Positions 1 to 8,660 of a stretch of DNA of 64,000 nt are shown here, in pieces. The notes beneath the pieces are model-generated. The model worked only from the letters and a program-made list of their open reading frames with translations, did no database searches and was not told the origin of the DNA. The position numbers and the translations under genes are program-made. This stretch comes from an uncultured Ligilactobacillus sp. (lineage in GTDB: Bacteria > Bacillota > Bacilli > Lactobacillales > Lactobacillaceae). Each line of letters opens with the position of its first letter. Positions within the stretch are counted from its first letter, which is position 1. The stretch spans positions 1-64,000 of the forward strand of contig CAKPZY010000002.1 of assembly GCA_934215475.1 (NCBI GenBank), written 5' to 3'.

Positions 1-26
1 AGTTCCCTTTTGGATTGAAATGGTCA

Positions 27-512
27 TCTCTCCCAATGGATAGGTCAATGGGTAAAATTTAAGCGGTGTTTTACCCAATGGAATGTCTATTGGATAAAAC
101 ATGGGCTTCTTTTTATCCATTGACTCGTTCATTGGATAAAACTTCTCTTAGTTTTTATCCAATGGCTGTATCATTGGCGAAAACTTCTCTCTACTTTTAT
201 CCAATGAGCCTTTCATTGGATAAAACATGGGCTTCTTTTTATCCATTGACTCGTTCATTGGGTAAAACTTCTCTTAGTTTTTATCCAATGGCTGTATCAT
301 TGGCGAAAACTTCTCTCTACTTTTATCCAATGAGCCTTTCATTGGATAAAACATGGGCTTCTTTTTATCCATTGGCTTGTCCATTGGGGAAAAATCCTTT
401 TAGTTTTTATCCAATGGTTGTGTCATTGGCGAAAACTTCTCTCTACTTTTATACAATGGGCGTTTCATTGGAAAAAAATCCCGCCATTTTCACCAATTAC
501 CTTTTCCCATAG
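27..512. repeat. Tandem array of a 42-bp palindromic repeat (array 1, about 11 units)
   Basis: Units begin at 27, 69, 111, 153, 195, 237, 279, 321, 363, 405 and 447, with a decayed one near 489; the period is exactly 42 bp. A unit is TTTTATCCAATG, a 7-nt loop, CATTGGATAAAA and an 11-nt spacer, so the arms are inverted repeats able to form a 12-bp stem. Variants include TTTTACCCAATG, TTTTATCCATTG, CATTGGCGAAAA and CATTGGGTAAAA. Because 42 is a multiple of three, a 148-codon reading frame (66-512, GTG start, no Shine-Dalgarno) stays open and reads as a 14-residue FYP...DKT repeat; I regard this as a by-product. The 126 bp at 111-236 and 237-362 differ at one base, indicating recent expansion. 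The same family recurs at 26693-26902. Function unknown. Confidence 0.9.
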
Positions 513-661
513 ATTTATTTCTCTAGCGTATCAAATTTATTTTGCAATTTATCAAAATAAGCTTTTGGACCGCTAAGCCAGTCCTCAAGTTGCTTTGCTT
601 AATTTTGACGAGGCTCGGACAAACCTGTCTTTATACTGAGCAAAAATTTGGTGATTAATTG

Positions 662-696
662 AAAAAAGGCCAGATAGTTTACTAACTATCTAGCCC
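662..696 (-). terminator. Rho-independent terminator after the GntR gene
   Basis: Read on the minus strand, a stem of about 12 bp (GGCTAGATAGTT with AACTATCTGGCC, one T.G wobble) and a 4-nt loop are followed by six T residues. It closes the galactonate operon/regulator transcript and separates it from the repeat array. The stretch 513-661 shows nothing recognisable. Confidence 0.85.
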
Positions 697-733
697 ATCA
701 TTTTCTCTTGCCAAAAACTGTATCTTCCCACCG

Positions 734-1414
734 TCAATAACTCTCGTCAATCTTCTCAAGCGGATCGATCATTGAATTGATATGCATTTCCATCAACTTC
801 CTAGCTTCTTCACCATCCCTGGTCAGAATAGCGGATGCAATTAATTGATGATACAAAGCTGCCTTGGTCCTCATTTGCGGCAGTGTATTCGTCATGCGCC
901 GAGTTGATATTTGATACTTTGAAAGAGACAGCGACATTATCAATAAAGCTGGCTGAGCAGCACCTTCAGCGATCAATTGATGAAATTTTAAATCGGTAGT
1001 TAAAAAACTGTCACCGACCTGCATTTCCTGGTCAAGCTGATCAGCGACGTTTTGAATTTGTTGTTGTAAACTTTCGTCACTGTTTTGCGCACATAAAAAG
1101 GCTTGCTCGGGTTCGATCAGTAAACGAGCCTTTAGCATTGAGAGCAGTGGTATTTTGGAAATTTCTTTGTTATCAGAGGCGTAGACTGAGTTAGGGTCAT
1201 TGCGCAAATAAATTCCTCTCCCATGTTCTATACTTATGACACCCTGATCTGCCAAAGTATGCAGTGCCTCACGCACGATCGTGATGCTTATCCCCATCTC
1301 ATTCGCTAATTGCTTTATAGTGGGCAACCTCTGACCAGCCTGCCATCTTTTATTTTTGATGTTTTTATTTAAGTTAGTCAGTGCCTGTTCATACACCGAT
1401 GGTTTTGCCTTCAT
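734..1414 (-). CDS. GntR-family (FadR/FCD) regulator of the galactonate operon
   Basis: A 226-residue transcription factor. Residues 1-70 form the GntR winged helix (LPTIKQLANEMGISITIVREAL, then a GRGIYL wing). Residues 85-215 form an all-helical FCD effector domain with the DLKFHQLIAEGA segment and later histidines in LYHQL and MEMHI that in this family bind a metal and a carboxylate ligand. FCD regulators of this kind control sugar-acid catabolism (DgoR, UxuR, LldR types). The ATG follows AAAGGTGG. It is the last gene downstream of the permease, beyond a hairpin at 1461-1503, and probably represses the operon until galactonate or a derivative is present. Family assignment is firm; the ligand is inferred from neighbours. 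Confidence 0.88.
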   Translation of the reverse strand: MKAKPSVYEQALTNLNKNIKNKRWQAGQRLPTIKQLANEMGISITIVREALHTLADQGVISIEHGRGIYLRNDPNSVYASDNKEISKIPLLSMLKARLLIEPEQAFLCAQNSDESLQQQIQNVADQLDQEMQVGDSFLTTDLKFHQLIAEGAAQPALLIMSLSLSKYQISTRRMTNTLPQMRTKAALYHQLIASAILTRDGEEARKLMEMHINSMIDPLEKIDESY

Positions 1415-1460
1415 GACTGGCCCACCTTTTTAACGTAATTTAGTTTTATTCTATTTCTTA

Positions 1461-1503
1461 ATAAATAAATAGACCGCTTAATTCACTATCCAATAAGCGA
1501 TCT
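1461..1503 (-). terminator. Hairpin between permease and regulator genes
   Basis: On the minus strand AGATCGCTTA and TAAGCGGTCT form a 10-bp stem (one mismatch-like wobble) with a 13-nt loop, followed by ATTTATTTATT. It may end the dgo operon or reduce read-through into the regulator gene, which would then need its own promoter. Confidence 0.6.
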
Positions 1504-1519
1504 AATCTCAACTTTTGAC

Positions 1520-2854
1520 TCAGACGAAAAGTGAAAGTGTCAAAACTGAAAGTAAGCCAACAACCCCAATAACACAAGTTAACGGAGACCATGCTGTAAA
1601 CGTTTCTTTTAACGATAAGTTGAAGTATTGTTTGACCATCCAAAAACCAGCATCATTAACATGGCCGCCAAAGACACTGCCGGCACCGACTGCTAAGACC
1701 ATCAGAGCTGGGTTAGCACCTGTTGAAGCAATCAACGGACCAACCAAACCAGCACCTGTTAAAGCAGAAACAGTCGAAGAACCTAAGCTAACGCGCAGTA
1801 CCGCGGTAATGATCCAGGCAGCTATTAGAGGCGACATATTCATATTGGTAAATAGGTGTGAAATGTAATCCGAGATCCCACCATCAACTAGGACTTGTTT
1901 GAATGCACCGCCACCACCGATAATAAACAGCATGCCAGAAATCTGAATGATAGCATTTTCGAAAGTCTGTCCGATTTTTTTCATGCTGATATGTTGATAA
2001 ATCCCCATTGTAAAAATCGAGAAGATCAAAGAAAGCAGCATCGCAAAATCAGGGTTACCGATAAATGTAATGATTTGAGAAATTAATGAATGTTTAGGCA
2101 AAATGAATTCAAAGATAGTTGCCACTCCGATCAAAATAACCGGCATCATGGCAGTTAAGACACTGATTCCAAAATTGGGTGTTTTATCTGTGTCAAACTC
2201 CTGTATATTTCCTAAAGCAGGATTATCATGTTGCACTCGATAAACCCTTGGATACCATTTGTGTAGCAGATAATTGTAGACCGGGCCTGAAATAATAACG
2301 GTCGGGATGGCTACAATAATTCCGTAGATAATAACTTGTCCGATATTGGCATTAAAGATCCCAGCAATCGCTGTTGGCGCTGGATGAGGCGGAATAAAAC
2401 CATGCATGACATTTAAAGTAGCTGCCATAGGAATTGCCAATGTCATCAAAGGCATCTCTAACTCCCGTGCAATGATAAAGATTATTGGCAGTAAAACAAC
2501 TAAACCGACTTCAAAGAATAATGCCAAACCAACAATGAATGATGCTAAAATAACCGCAATTTGGATCCGCTTTCGTCCAAATTTTTCAATTAAAGTGTGA
2601 GCGATCTGATGACCGCCGCCGGCATCTGAAATCAGCTTGCCCATCATTGAGCCCATCCCAAAGATGATCGCTAGGCTGCCCAATTGGGAACCAAGGCCGC
2701 CGGTGATGACGGTAGGGATCTTATCTAATGGTATTCCCAAAACAACCGCTACAACGAAAGACGTAATGATCAAGGAAACAAATGTATTTAATTTTAATTT
2801 GGTAATTAAAAATACTAAGAGAATAACTCCCAAAACAACTATTAATAGGGGCAT
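1520..2854 (-). CDS. GntP-family gluconate/galactonate:H+ symporter
   Basis: A 444-residue membrane protein with about 12-14 hydrophobic segments and GntP landmarks: a glycine-rich GMGSMMGKLISDAGGG segment near residue 70, a HGFIPPHPAPTAIA signature near 150, and a late GGHVNDAGFW motif. GntP proteins import gluconate and related aldonates with protons. In this operon, with galactonate dehydratase, KDGal kinase and KDPGal aldolase, the most likely substrate is D-galactonate; this is inference, since the usual DgoT transporter is an MFS protein. The gene starts with ATG after GGAGG, 38 bp after the aldolase gene. Length is normal and no lesion is seen. Confidence 0.9.
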   Translation of the reverse strand: MPLLIVVLGVILLVFLITKLKLNTFVSLIITSFVVAVVLGIPLDKIPTVITGGLGSQLGSLAIIFGMGSMMGKLISDAGGGHQIAHTLIEKFGRKRIQIAVILASFIVGLALFFEVGLVVLLPIIFIIARELEMPLMTLAIPMAATLNVMHGFIPPHPAPTAIAGIFNANIGQVIIYGIIVAIPTVIISGPVYNYLLHKWYPRVYRVQHDNPALGNIQEFDTDKTPNFGISVLTAMMPVILIGVATIFEFILPKHSLISQIITFIGNPDFAMLLSLIFSIFTMGIYQHISMKKIGQTFENAIIQISGMLFIIGGGGAFKQVLVDGGISDYISHLFTNMNMSPLIAAWIITAVLRVSLGSSTVSALTGAGLVGPLIASTGANPALMVLAVGAGSVFGGHVNDAGFWMVKQYFNLSLKETFTAWSPLTCVIGVVGLLSVLTLSLFV

Positions 2855-2892
2855 AGCATTTAAACCTCCGCTCTTTTATGTTTTAATCCCGC

Positions 2893-3513
2893 TTAATCAA
2901 CAACATTTAAAAATTTGTCTACGGATTGTGTCAAAGCTTGTTCATCGAGATTTTTCACATCCGCTTTGTTAAAGAAACTAGAACCAATTCCCAAGTAACT
3001 AGCTCCATTTTTCAAGAAATCAGCAGAATTTTGCAAATTCACTCCGCCCACAGCCATTAATCTCTGGGGGCCAAGCGGACCTTGAATTTGTTTAAAAATG
3101 GTCGTTCCCGTCGTAATTGCCGGGAAGATCTTGACAATATCAGCCCCGCGTTCAAATTGATCATAAACTTCTGTTGGTGTCATAGCACCAGGTACAGTGA
3201 TAACACCTTCCTGTTTTGCCAATGCAAAAATATCAGCGGTAAATTTTTGCGGACCAAGCATAAATTTTGCACCAGCTTGAATTGCTTCTTTTGCCTGAGA
3301 AACTTTTAAAACTGTTCCTACCCCGATATCAACCTGATCACCATATTGATCGTTTCCGTCTTTAATAATTTTGAGGTAATCAGGGTTGTTAGTGGTGACT
3401 TCGACACCAACTTTATGGTCATAATGACTTAAAATTTTGATGATCACCATCGCCTGTTCATAACTATAACCACGCATAATTACCGTCAATTTTGGATAAT
3501 TTTCAATTTTCAT
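2893..3513 (-). CDS. dgoA: 2-dehydro-3-deoxy-6-phosphogalactonate (KDPGal/KDPG-type) aldolase
   Basis: A 206-residue class I aldolase of the KDPG/KDPGal family. It cleaves 2-keto-3-deoxy-6-phosphogalactonate (or -gluconate) to pyruvate and glyceraldehyde-3-phosphate. The Schiff-base lysine lies in the VKIFP motif (K128), the general base is E38 in GVEVT, and the PGAMTPTE turn near 108-115 is typical of the TIM barrel. It sits 17 bp downstream of the 2-keto-3-deoxygalactonate kinase gene, which supplies its substrate. The ATG follows AGAGGTAA. The neighbourhood favours the galactonate-pathway role; a dual KDPG activity is possible. Confidence 0.87.
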   Translation of the reverse strand: MKIENYPKLTVIMRGYSYEQAMVIIKILSHYDHKVGVEVTTNNPDYLKIIKDGNDQYGDQVDIGVGTVLKVSQAKEAIQAGAKFMLGPQKFTADIFALAKQEGVITVPGAMTPTEVYDQFERGADIVKIFPAITTGTTIFKQIQGPLGPQRLMAVGGVNLQNSADFLKNGASYLGIGSSFFNKADVKNLDEQALTQSVDKFLNVVD

Positions 3514-3529
3514 CAGAGTTACCTCTTTT

Positions 3530-4519
3530 TTAGATTATTTTTGCTGCCTTAGCGATTTCGATCGCACCTAAACCAGCCAAATGACTAATGTCTTTTGTCT
3601 CCACAGTTCCCTTTAACTGGTTGTCATTTTGAATAAGCGTTTCTAAGGCCCCGCTTAATGCTTTTTTCCCGACGATTATGACATCGTCTTGTTCGCTCAG
3701 GGAAAATGCTGCCGTATTTTTGATAGCTTTGATATCATTTTCCAGCACAGCGCCCAACAAGTAATTAGCGCGCTGATTTCTGGAATAGTCAGTGAACATT
3801 CCTAACAAGCGCACAGAAAAAGCAGTCCTTCCAATTCCATTGACAGCACAAGCCTGGGCTCCCAGAGACAATGCTTCTTCATCCAAAGATTCAGTAAAGT
3901 CAGCATCTAAAGAATCAGCTAAAATAGAATTTTTGGTCAAAAGCTCTAGAAGTTCGCCCGTAATAGAGGTGATCGAGCCTTCTATCTTTCCTTTATCATC
4001 CACCTTTATGATTTTGGTGTGCGAACCAGGCAAAATTATAATGGTATTACCATTATTCTTTATTTGAGAAAGAGCCCCAATTGTTTCAACCTCTTCTCCG
4101 CGCATGATATCCATATTCATAATGTTTTGCGGAGTAATTTGTTTCTCTGAATTTTTAACTCCTGGGATAAACCAGATCGGCTGATCAAAAACGTCACTGA
4201 TGTTTTCCTTTACCAGACCTTGAGCCAAATCAGTTAAGCCTGCCGGGGCTTTAATATGTGGAACCTCTACTAACCCCAAGTCAGAAGTGATCATTCCAGA
4301 GGAAATCACAGTAACTTGCCTGTGGTCCTTGATGTCAGCCTGACCTAAAACTTTGTCGATAGCTTTTTTAACTGCCTGTTTTAACTGCTTCTTACTGCCA
4401 GAAATTGCTGTATTCCTCACTCCGACTGGTTCAAAATCTTCAGCCGTAACCGTGTCTTGATCCCACAAAACAGCCCTAGTATTCGTAGTCCCGGTGTCGA
4501 TAGTTACTATTTTATTCAT
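3530..4519 (-). CDS. dgoK: 2-dehydro-3-deoxygalactonokinase
   Basis: A 329-residue DgoK-family sugar-acid kinase (ASKHA fold). The N-terminal IDTGTTNTRA is the phosphate-1 loop. A central GSHTKII segment and LLGAVLENDIKAI are characteristic of DgoK. It phosphorylates 2-keto-3-deoxygalactonate at C6 using ATP. I chose the ATG at 4519 rather than the one at 4525 because AGGAG lies 8 nt before the former and only 2 nt before the latter. It is 20 bp downstream of the dehydratase gene and 17 bp upstream of the aldolase gene, so the three pathway steps are encoded in reaction order. Confidence 0.9.
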   Translation of the reverse strand: MNKIVTIDTGTTNTRAVLWDQDTVTAEDFEPVGVRNTAISGSKKQLKQAVKKAIDKVLGQADIKDHRQVTVISSGMITSDLGLVEVPHIKAPAGLTDLAQGLVKENISDVFDQPIWFIPGVKNSEKQITPQNIMNMDIMRGEEVETIGALSQIKNNGNTIIILPGSHTKIIKVDDKGKIEGSITSITGELLELLTKNSILADSLDADFTESLDEEALSLGAQACAVNGIGRTAFSVRLLGMFTDYSRNQRANYLLGAVLENDIKAIKNTAAFSLSEQDDVIIVGKKALSGALETLIQNDNQLKGTVETKDISHLAGLGAIEIAKAAKII

Positions 4520-4539
4520 CAACATTTCTCCTCATCAGA

Positions 4540-5691
4540 CTACCATTCAGCGATAGTTCCGTCTTCATGCCGCCAAACTGGATTATGCCAATCAGTCGGT
4601 TTGGCAGCCTTTTCTCTGACTAGATCTTCGTTAACAATTACGCCTAAACCTGGTAATTGAGGAATCTTAACGTAACCCTTGTCGTATTCGAAAATCTCAG
4701 GATTTTTAATGTAGTCCAGTAAATCATTTGTTTTATTATAATGAATGCCCAAGCTCTGTTCTTGAATAAACGCATTATAGACTGTGGCATCTACTTGCAA
4801 GCAGGCCGCTAAAGCAATTGGTCCAAGCGGACAATGGAAAGCAACAGCAACGTCATAAGCTTCTGCCATCGAAGCAATTTTTTTACATTCAGTGATCCCG
4901 CCTGCATGTGACAGATCTGGTTGAATAATATCCACATTATTGCTGTGCAAAAGCTCCTTGAAATCCCACCGGGTAAACATTCTTTCCCCTGTCGCAATTG
5001 GAGTTTGTGTCAATGAGGTGATCTTGTCCAAGGCATCATTATTTTGCGGCAAAACCGGCTCTTCAATGAACATCAAATTATATGGCTCTAGCGCTTTGGC
5101 TAAGACTTTAGCCATTGGTTTGTGGACGCGGCCGTGAAAATCAACGGCAATACCAAAATAAGGTCCGCAACTGTCTCGAATAGCTTTCACCCGCTCAACA
5201 ACTTGGGCCACCTTGTCATAAGTATCAATGATCTGCAATTCTTCAGTCGCATTCATTTTGATTGCTGTAAAGCCAATTTCTTTACGTTTCAAAGCTTCCT
5301 GCCCTACGTCACTCGGCCGGTCTCCGCCGACCCAGGAATAAACTTTAATTGAGTTGCGGACAGCTCCGCCCATTAATTGGTAAATGGGTTGATTTAAAGC
5401 CTTGCCTTTAATATCCCATAAAGCCTGATCGATCCCGGCAATAGCACTCATTAAGATCGGACCGCCACGGTAAAAGCCGCTACGGTACATTTTTTCCCAG
5501 GCATCTTCGATCCTAGAGGGATCAGAACCAATCAGAGAATCCATCAACTCATGGACGGCTGATTCAACAGTCAACGCGCGGCCTTCAATGACAGGCTCGC
5601 CCCAACCACTGATACCTTCGTCTGTTTCGACTTTTAAAAACAACCAGCGCGGTGCTACACGAAAAGTTTCGTAACTTTTGATTTTCATCAT
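4540..5691 (-). CDS. dgoD: D-galactonate dehydratase
   Basis: A 383-residue enolase-superfamily acid-sugar dehydratase. Mg ligands are D184 (VDFHGR), E210 (FIEEP) and E236 (TGERM). H186 and H286 (AFHCPLGP) are the catalytic histidines expected for galactonate dehydratase, which converts D-galactonate to 2-keto-3-deoxygalactonate. The N-terminal capping domain (1-120) and C-terminal [11 protein letters not shown] ending match DgoD closely. It is the first gene of the operon, transcribed from a promoter with an overlapping cre-like palindrome at 5758-5786. Two tandem ATG codons are possible starts; the first is used here. Identification is firm. Confidence 0.93.
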   Translation of the reverse strand: MMKIKSYETFRVAPRWLFLKVETDEGISGWGEPVIEGRALTVESAVHELMDSLIGSDPSRIEDAWEKMYRSGFYRGGPILMSAIAGIDQALWDIKGKALNQPIYQLMGGAVRNSIKVYSWVGGDRPSDVGQEALKRKEIGFTAIKMNATEELQIIDTYDKVAQVVERVKAIRDSCGPYFGIAVDFHGRVHKPMAKVLAKALEPYNLMFIEEPVLPQNNDALDKITSLTQTPIATGERMFTRWDFKELLHSNNVDIIQPDLSHAGGITECKKIASMAEAYDVAVAFHCPLGPIALAACLQVDATVYNAFIQEQSLGIHYNKTNDLLDYIKNPEIFEYDKGYVKIPQLPGLGVIVNEDLVREKAAKPTDWHNPVWRHEDGTIAEW

Positions 5692-5715
5692 TGATCTCTC
5701 CTTAGGTAATGGTAT

Positions 5716-5786
5716 AGATACGATGTATCTTTCTTTGATACTATCTATTTAATTAAAATAGTAATCGATTACAATTATAATGTCAA
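5716..5786 (-). promoter_or_regulatory. dgo promoter with cre-like palindrome and second dyad
   Basis: On the minus strand, -35 TTGACA (5786-5781), a 17-bp spacer and -10 TACTAT (5763-5758) form a near-ideal sigma-A promoter. A perfect 12-bp palindrome GTAATCGATTAC (5761-5772) overlaps the -10; on the minus strand it reads TGTAATCGATTACT, close to the CcpA cre consensus. A second dyad, AGATACGATGTATCT (5716-5730), lies just downstream in the leader and may be the GntR-regulator operator. No terminator is seen between gnd (ends 5863) and here, so read-through from the gluconate operon is also possible. Confidence 0.75.
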
Positions 5787-5862
5787 GCGCATTCACACTT
5801 TGAAAATGATCTGTGCATGAGCAGCTTTGGCTTTGTCGTTACCTATTATAAAAATAACTTGT

Positions 5863-6765
5863 TTACTTCTTATCGACAGCATGGCCGCCAAAACCGTTTC
5901 TTAAGGCTGAAACGACTTTTCCTGTCATTGTATCTGCCTCTTCAGACCGGTATCGCATCATCAAAGCGCTACTGATCACAGGTGTCGGCACATGAAGTTT
6001 AATAGCTTCTTCCACTGTCCATGCACCTTCACCAGAGGAATGCATGATGCCCTTAATGTCATCCAAATTAGCATCCTGTGCAAACGCATCCTGCGCCAAC
6101 TCCATTAACCAGCTGCGCACCACTGAGCCATTGTTCCAAACTTTTGCAACTGCTTCGTTATCGTAATCAAATTGGCTCTTAGATAAAACTTCAAATCCTT
6201 CGCCAATGGCTTGCATCATGCCGTATTCCACGCCATTATGAACCATTTTTAGAAAGTGGCCAGAGCCGTTTTCACCGGTGTACAAGTATCCGTTTTCTGC
6301 GGAAATCTTTTGAAACAGAGGTTCGATCTGCGGGAACACATCCTTGCTGCCGCCGATCATAAAATTCCCACCATGACGTGCGCCGGACATTCCACCAGAC
6401 GTACCAACATCAAAGAAGTGAATTCCCTTTTTATTTGCTAATTGTGCGTGTGTAATAGAATCCTTATAGTATGAATTACCGCCATCGATCAAGATATCGT
6501 CTTTCGCCATTAACTTGACTAATTCATTAACGCTTTGACTAGTCGGTTTGCCAGCGGGAACCATCAACCACACTATGCGCGGTTGCGGCAAAGACTTAAT
6601 CAGTTCTGCTAAACTTTCCCGTACATTTATCTTCTTTTGAGTCTCTGCTGCCTTTTTTCTGGTTTGCTGATCGACGTCGAAAACATCCACGCTAACATCA
6701 TGATCCAACATGTTTTCCATCAGGTTCCAGCCCATTTTGCCTAGGCCAATCAATCCAATTTGCAT
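5863..6765 (-). CDS. gnd: 6-phosphogluconate dehydrogenase (short, YqeC/GndA-like, decarboxylating)
   Basis: A 300-residue enzyme of the short 6PGDH class (the usual form is about 470 residues). It oxidises 6-phosphogluconate to ribulose-5-phosphate and CO2, often with NAD. Residues 1-30 form the Rossmann motif GLIGLGKMGWNL. GGNSYYKDS (about 93-101) and the substrate-binding DVGTSGGMSGAR (about 117-128) are intact, as is the catalytic lysine in HFLKMVHNGVEYGMM. It lies 67 bp downstream of the gluconokinase gene, which makes its substrate. The ATG follows a GAGGAGG site. No obvious terminator follows. Confidence 0.9.
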   Translation of the reverse strand: MQIGLIGLGKMGWNLMENMLDHDVSVDVFDVDQQTRKKAAETQKKINVRESLAELIKSLPQPRIVWLMVPAGKPTSQSVNELVKLMAKDDILIDGGNSYYKDSITHAQLANKKGIHFFDVGTSGGMSGARHGGNFMIGGSKDVFPQIEPLFQKISAENGYLYTGENGSGHFLKMVHNGVEYGMMQAIGEGFEVLSKSQFDYDNEAVAKVWNNGSVVRSWLMELAQDAFAQDANLDDIKGIMHSSGEGAWTVEEAIKLHVPTPVISSALMMRYRSEEADTMTGKVVSALRNGFGGHAVDKK

Positions 6766-6832
6766 TTTATCTTCCTCCTCATTGACTTTATACTTTCCCT
6801 CATCTCGTCCGAAACAGTAAAAAAATCATTTA

Positions 6833-8380
6833 TCACTTCTTGGCCGAGTTGCTGTGTTTGATCTGAAAACGTGCAATATTTGCGTATTCTGGCCCTAGTT
6901 GCCGAGTCAAACGAATATAGATGGGGATCAATTCACGGTAAACATCGTAATTAGCGGGGTTGGGTTGATAGGTATCTGTACCCCCGATAAATCGTTTAAC
7001 AACACTTAAATCTTCTACCATTCCTAAAGACTTCATACCGATAATTGCTGCCCCAAGACATGAAGATTCAAAATCCTCGGGGATCGTCACTGGCTTTTCA
7101 AAAATATCAGCCAACAATTGGCACCAAAACTTAGAGCGGGCAAATCCGCCTGTTGCTAAAATTTTCTTTGGCTGTCCAACGACTTCTTCTAAAGCAAGCA
7201 GAACCGTATAAAGGTTATACACTATTCCTTCCAAAAGCGCCCGAACCATATGCGCTCTGGTATGCATTTGTGTTAGGCCAAAAAATGATCCCCTTGCGTT
7301 TGCATCCCAGATCGGGGCACGCTCACCACCGAGGAAGGGATGAAATAGCAGCCCACCAGCACCTGCCGGAACCTTTGATGCTATTTCAGTTAATAAGTCA
7401 TATATATTTTCATGTAGTAATTCTGCGGAACTTTTTTCAGCGTCGAACAGGTTGTCACGAGCCCAGCGGAAGACGACTCCACCATTATTGACTGGCCCGC
7501 CAACAACATAGTGTTCTTTATCAACGGAATAACAAAAGATCCGTCCCTTAGGGTCAGTGACAGGATGATCGGTCACGACCCTGACAGCGCCAGAGGTACC
7601 AATGGTGACCGCTACGACGCCATCGTCAATTGCCCCGACACCTAAATTAGAAAGAGCCCCATCAAACGCACCTTGAATAAAGGTAGTAGCACCAGGACAA
7701 CCAGTAGCTTTAACGTATTCATCTTTTAGTCCTGAAAATTGATGATAAGCATCAACGACTGGCGGTAATTGTTTGGCAGAAACACCGACTAATTCCAGTG
7801 CTTCATCATCCCAATTCTGGTTAAAAATGTTTAACAAGCCTGTACAACTGGCGACTGAAATATCCATTTGCCAGACACCAAACAAACGATAGAAAATATA
7901 CTCTTTGATGCCGCAATAATAAGCAGCTTTTTGATAAATGTCTTTCCGTTCATTTTTTAACCATAGGATCTTACATAATAAAGACATCGGGTGGATCGGG
8001 GTACCTGTTTTTTCGTAGATTGCTTGACCGCGCGGAGAGTTCTTAATTTGCGCAGCATATTTGGCCGGCCTTGTATCTCCCCATGTAATGACACGGGTCA
8101 AAGGCTGATGCTCTTTGTCCAAGGCAATCAGAGACTGGTTAGCACTTGAAAATGAAACCCCTTTTAAATTGTCCTTAGTCAAATCTATCTCACTAACAAC
8201 CTTGCGTAACGCCGTAGTCACAGCTGTCAGTATTTCTTCTTGATCCTCTTCTGCCATGCCGGTTGCATCACGATATAGCGGGTAGCTTTCATTTGCATGG
8301 CCATATACTTTCCCGTCTTCACTGTATAAAACAGCTTTTGTACTTGTTGTTCCAATATCCATTCCAATGACATAGTTCAT
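6833..8380 (-). CDS. gntK: Gluconokinase (FGGY family)
   Basis: A 515-residue FGGY carbohydrate kinase. The N-terminal MDIGTTSTKAVLY is the ATP phosphate-binding loop. QGAFDGALSNLGVGA and GTSGAVRVV in the middle and GGFARSKFWCQLLADIF near residue 440 are the conserved FGGY segments. With the 6-phosphogluconate dehydrogenase gene directly downstream, gluconate is the clear substrate (gluconate to 6-phosphogluconate). The ATG is preceded by GGGAGG at 8 nt. It is divergent from the RpiR regulator gene, which probably controls it. Confidence 0.9.
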   Translation of the reverse strand: MNYVIGMDIGTTSTKAVLYSEDGKVYGHANESYPLYRDATGMAEEDQEEILTAVTTALRKVVSEIDLTKDNLKGVSFSSANQSLIALDKEHQPLTRVITWGDTRPAKYAAQIKNSPRGQAIYEKTGTPIHPMSLLCKILWLKNERKDIYQKAAYYCGIKEYIFYRLFGVWQMDISVASCTGLLNIFNQNWDDEALELVGVSAKQLPPVVDAYHQFSGLKDEYVKATGCPGATTFIQGAFDGALSNLGVGAIDDGVVAVTIGTSGAVRVVTDHPVTDPKGRIFCYSVDKEHYVVGGPVNNGGVVFRWARDNLFDAEKSSAELLHENIYDLLTEIASKVPAGAGGLLFHPFLGGERAPIWDANARGSFFGLTQMHTRAHMVRALLEGIVYNLYTVLLALEEVVGQPKKILATGGFARSKFWCQLLADIFEKPVTIPEDFESSCLGAAIIGMKSLGMVEDLSVVKRFIGGTDTYQPNPANYDVYRELIPIYIRLTRQLGPEYANIARFQIKHSNSAKK

Positions 8381-8531
8381 TGTTTACATCCTCCCATAAG
8401 GAGCTCACCAGAGATAAGCTTTAAAGTTAGAATAATTAGCTGCTCCATTCATTGCAGCCTGCTTGTCAGGCACTGACCGACAAAACAAAATTATTTTCGT
8501 GAAAAAAACCATCACTTTTTTTGATAATATG

Positions 8532-8560
8532 ATGACTTTCTTTTTCAAGTACATTATAAT
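8532..8560 (+). promoter_or_regulatory. Promoter of the rpiR-type regulator gene
   Basis: ATGACT (8532-8537), a 17-bp spacer and a perfect TATAAT (8555-8560) form a plausible sigma-A promoter about 100 bp before the ATG at 8661. The 8381-8660 interval also has to hold the divergent gntK promoter, which I could not place. Confidence 0.55.
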
Positions 8561-8660
8561 TGAAAATGGTTACATTGCAAGAACAAATTTGCTTGAGAGA
8601 AAATTTATCCACATGAACGTTCATAAAAAACGCTGTTGGTTAAAAATAGGAGGCAAGGTC

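Noticed and set aside
27..512. CRISPR array
   Set aside because: Repeats are palindromic units with short, reused 7- and 11-nt intervals instead of unique 26-40-nt spacers, and no cas gene is present.
1515..1868. 117-codon plus-strand frame
   Set aside because: Complementary to the GntP permease gene; no ribosome binding site.
8463..8660. N-terminal extension of the RpiR-type regulator
   Set aside because: The upstream codons are low-complexity and the ribosome binding site points to ATG 8661.
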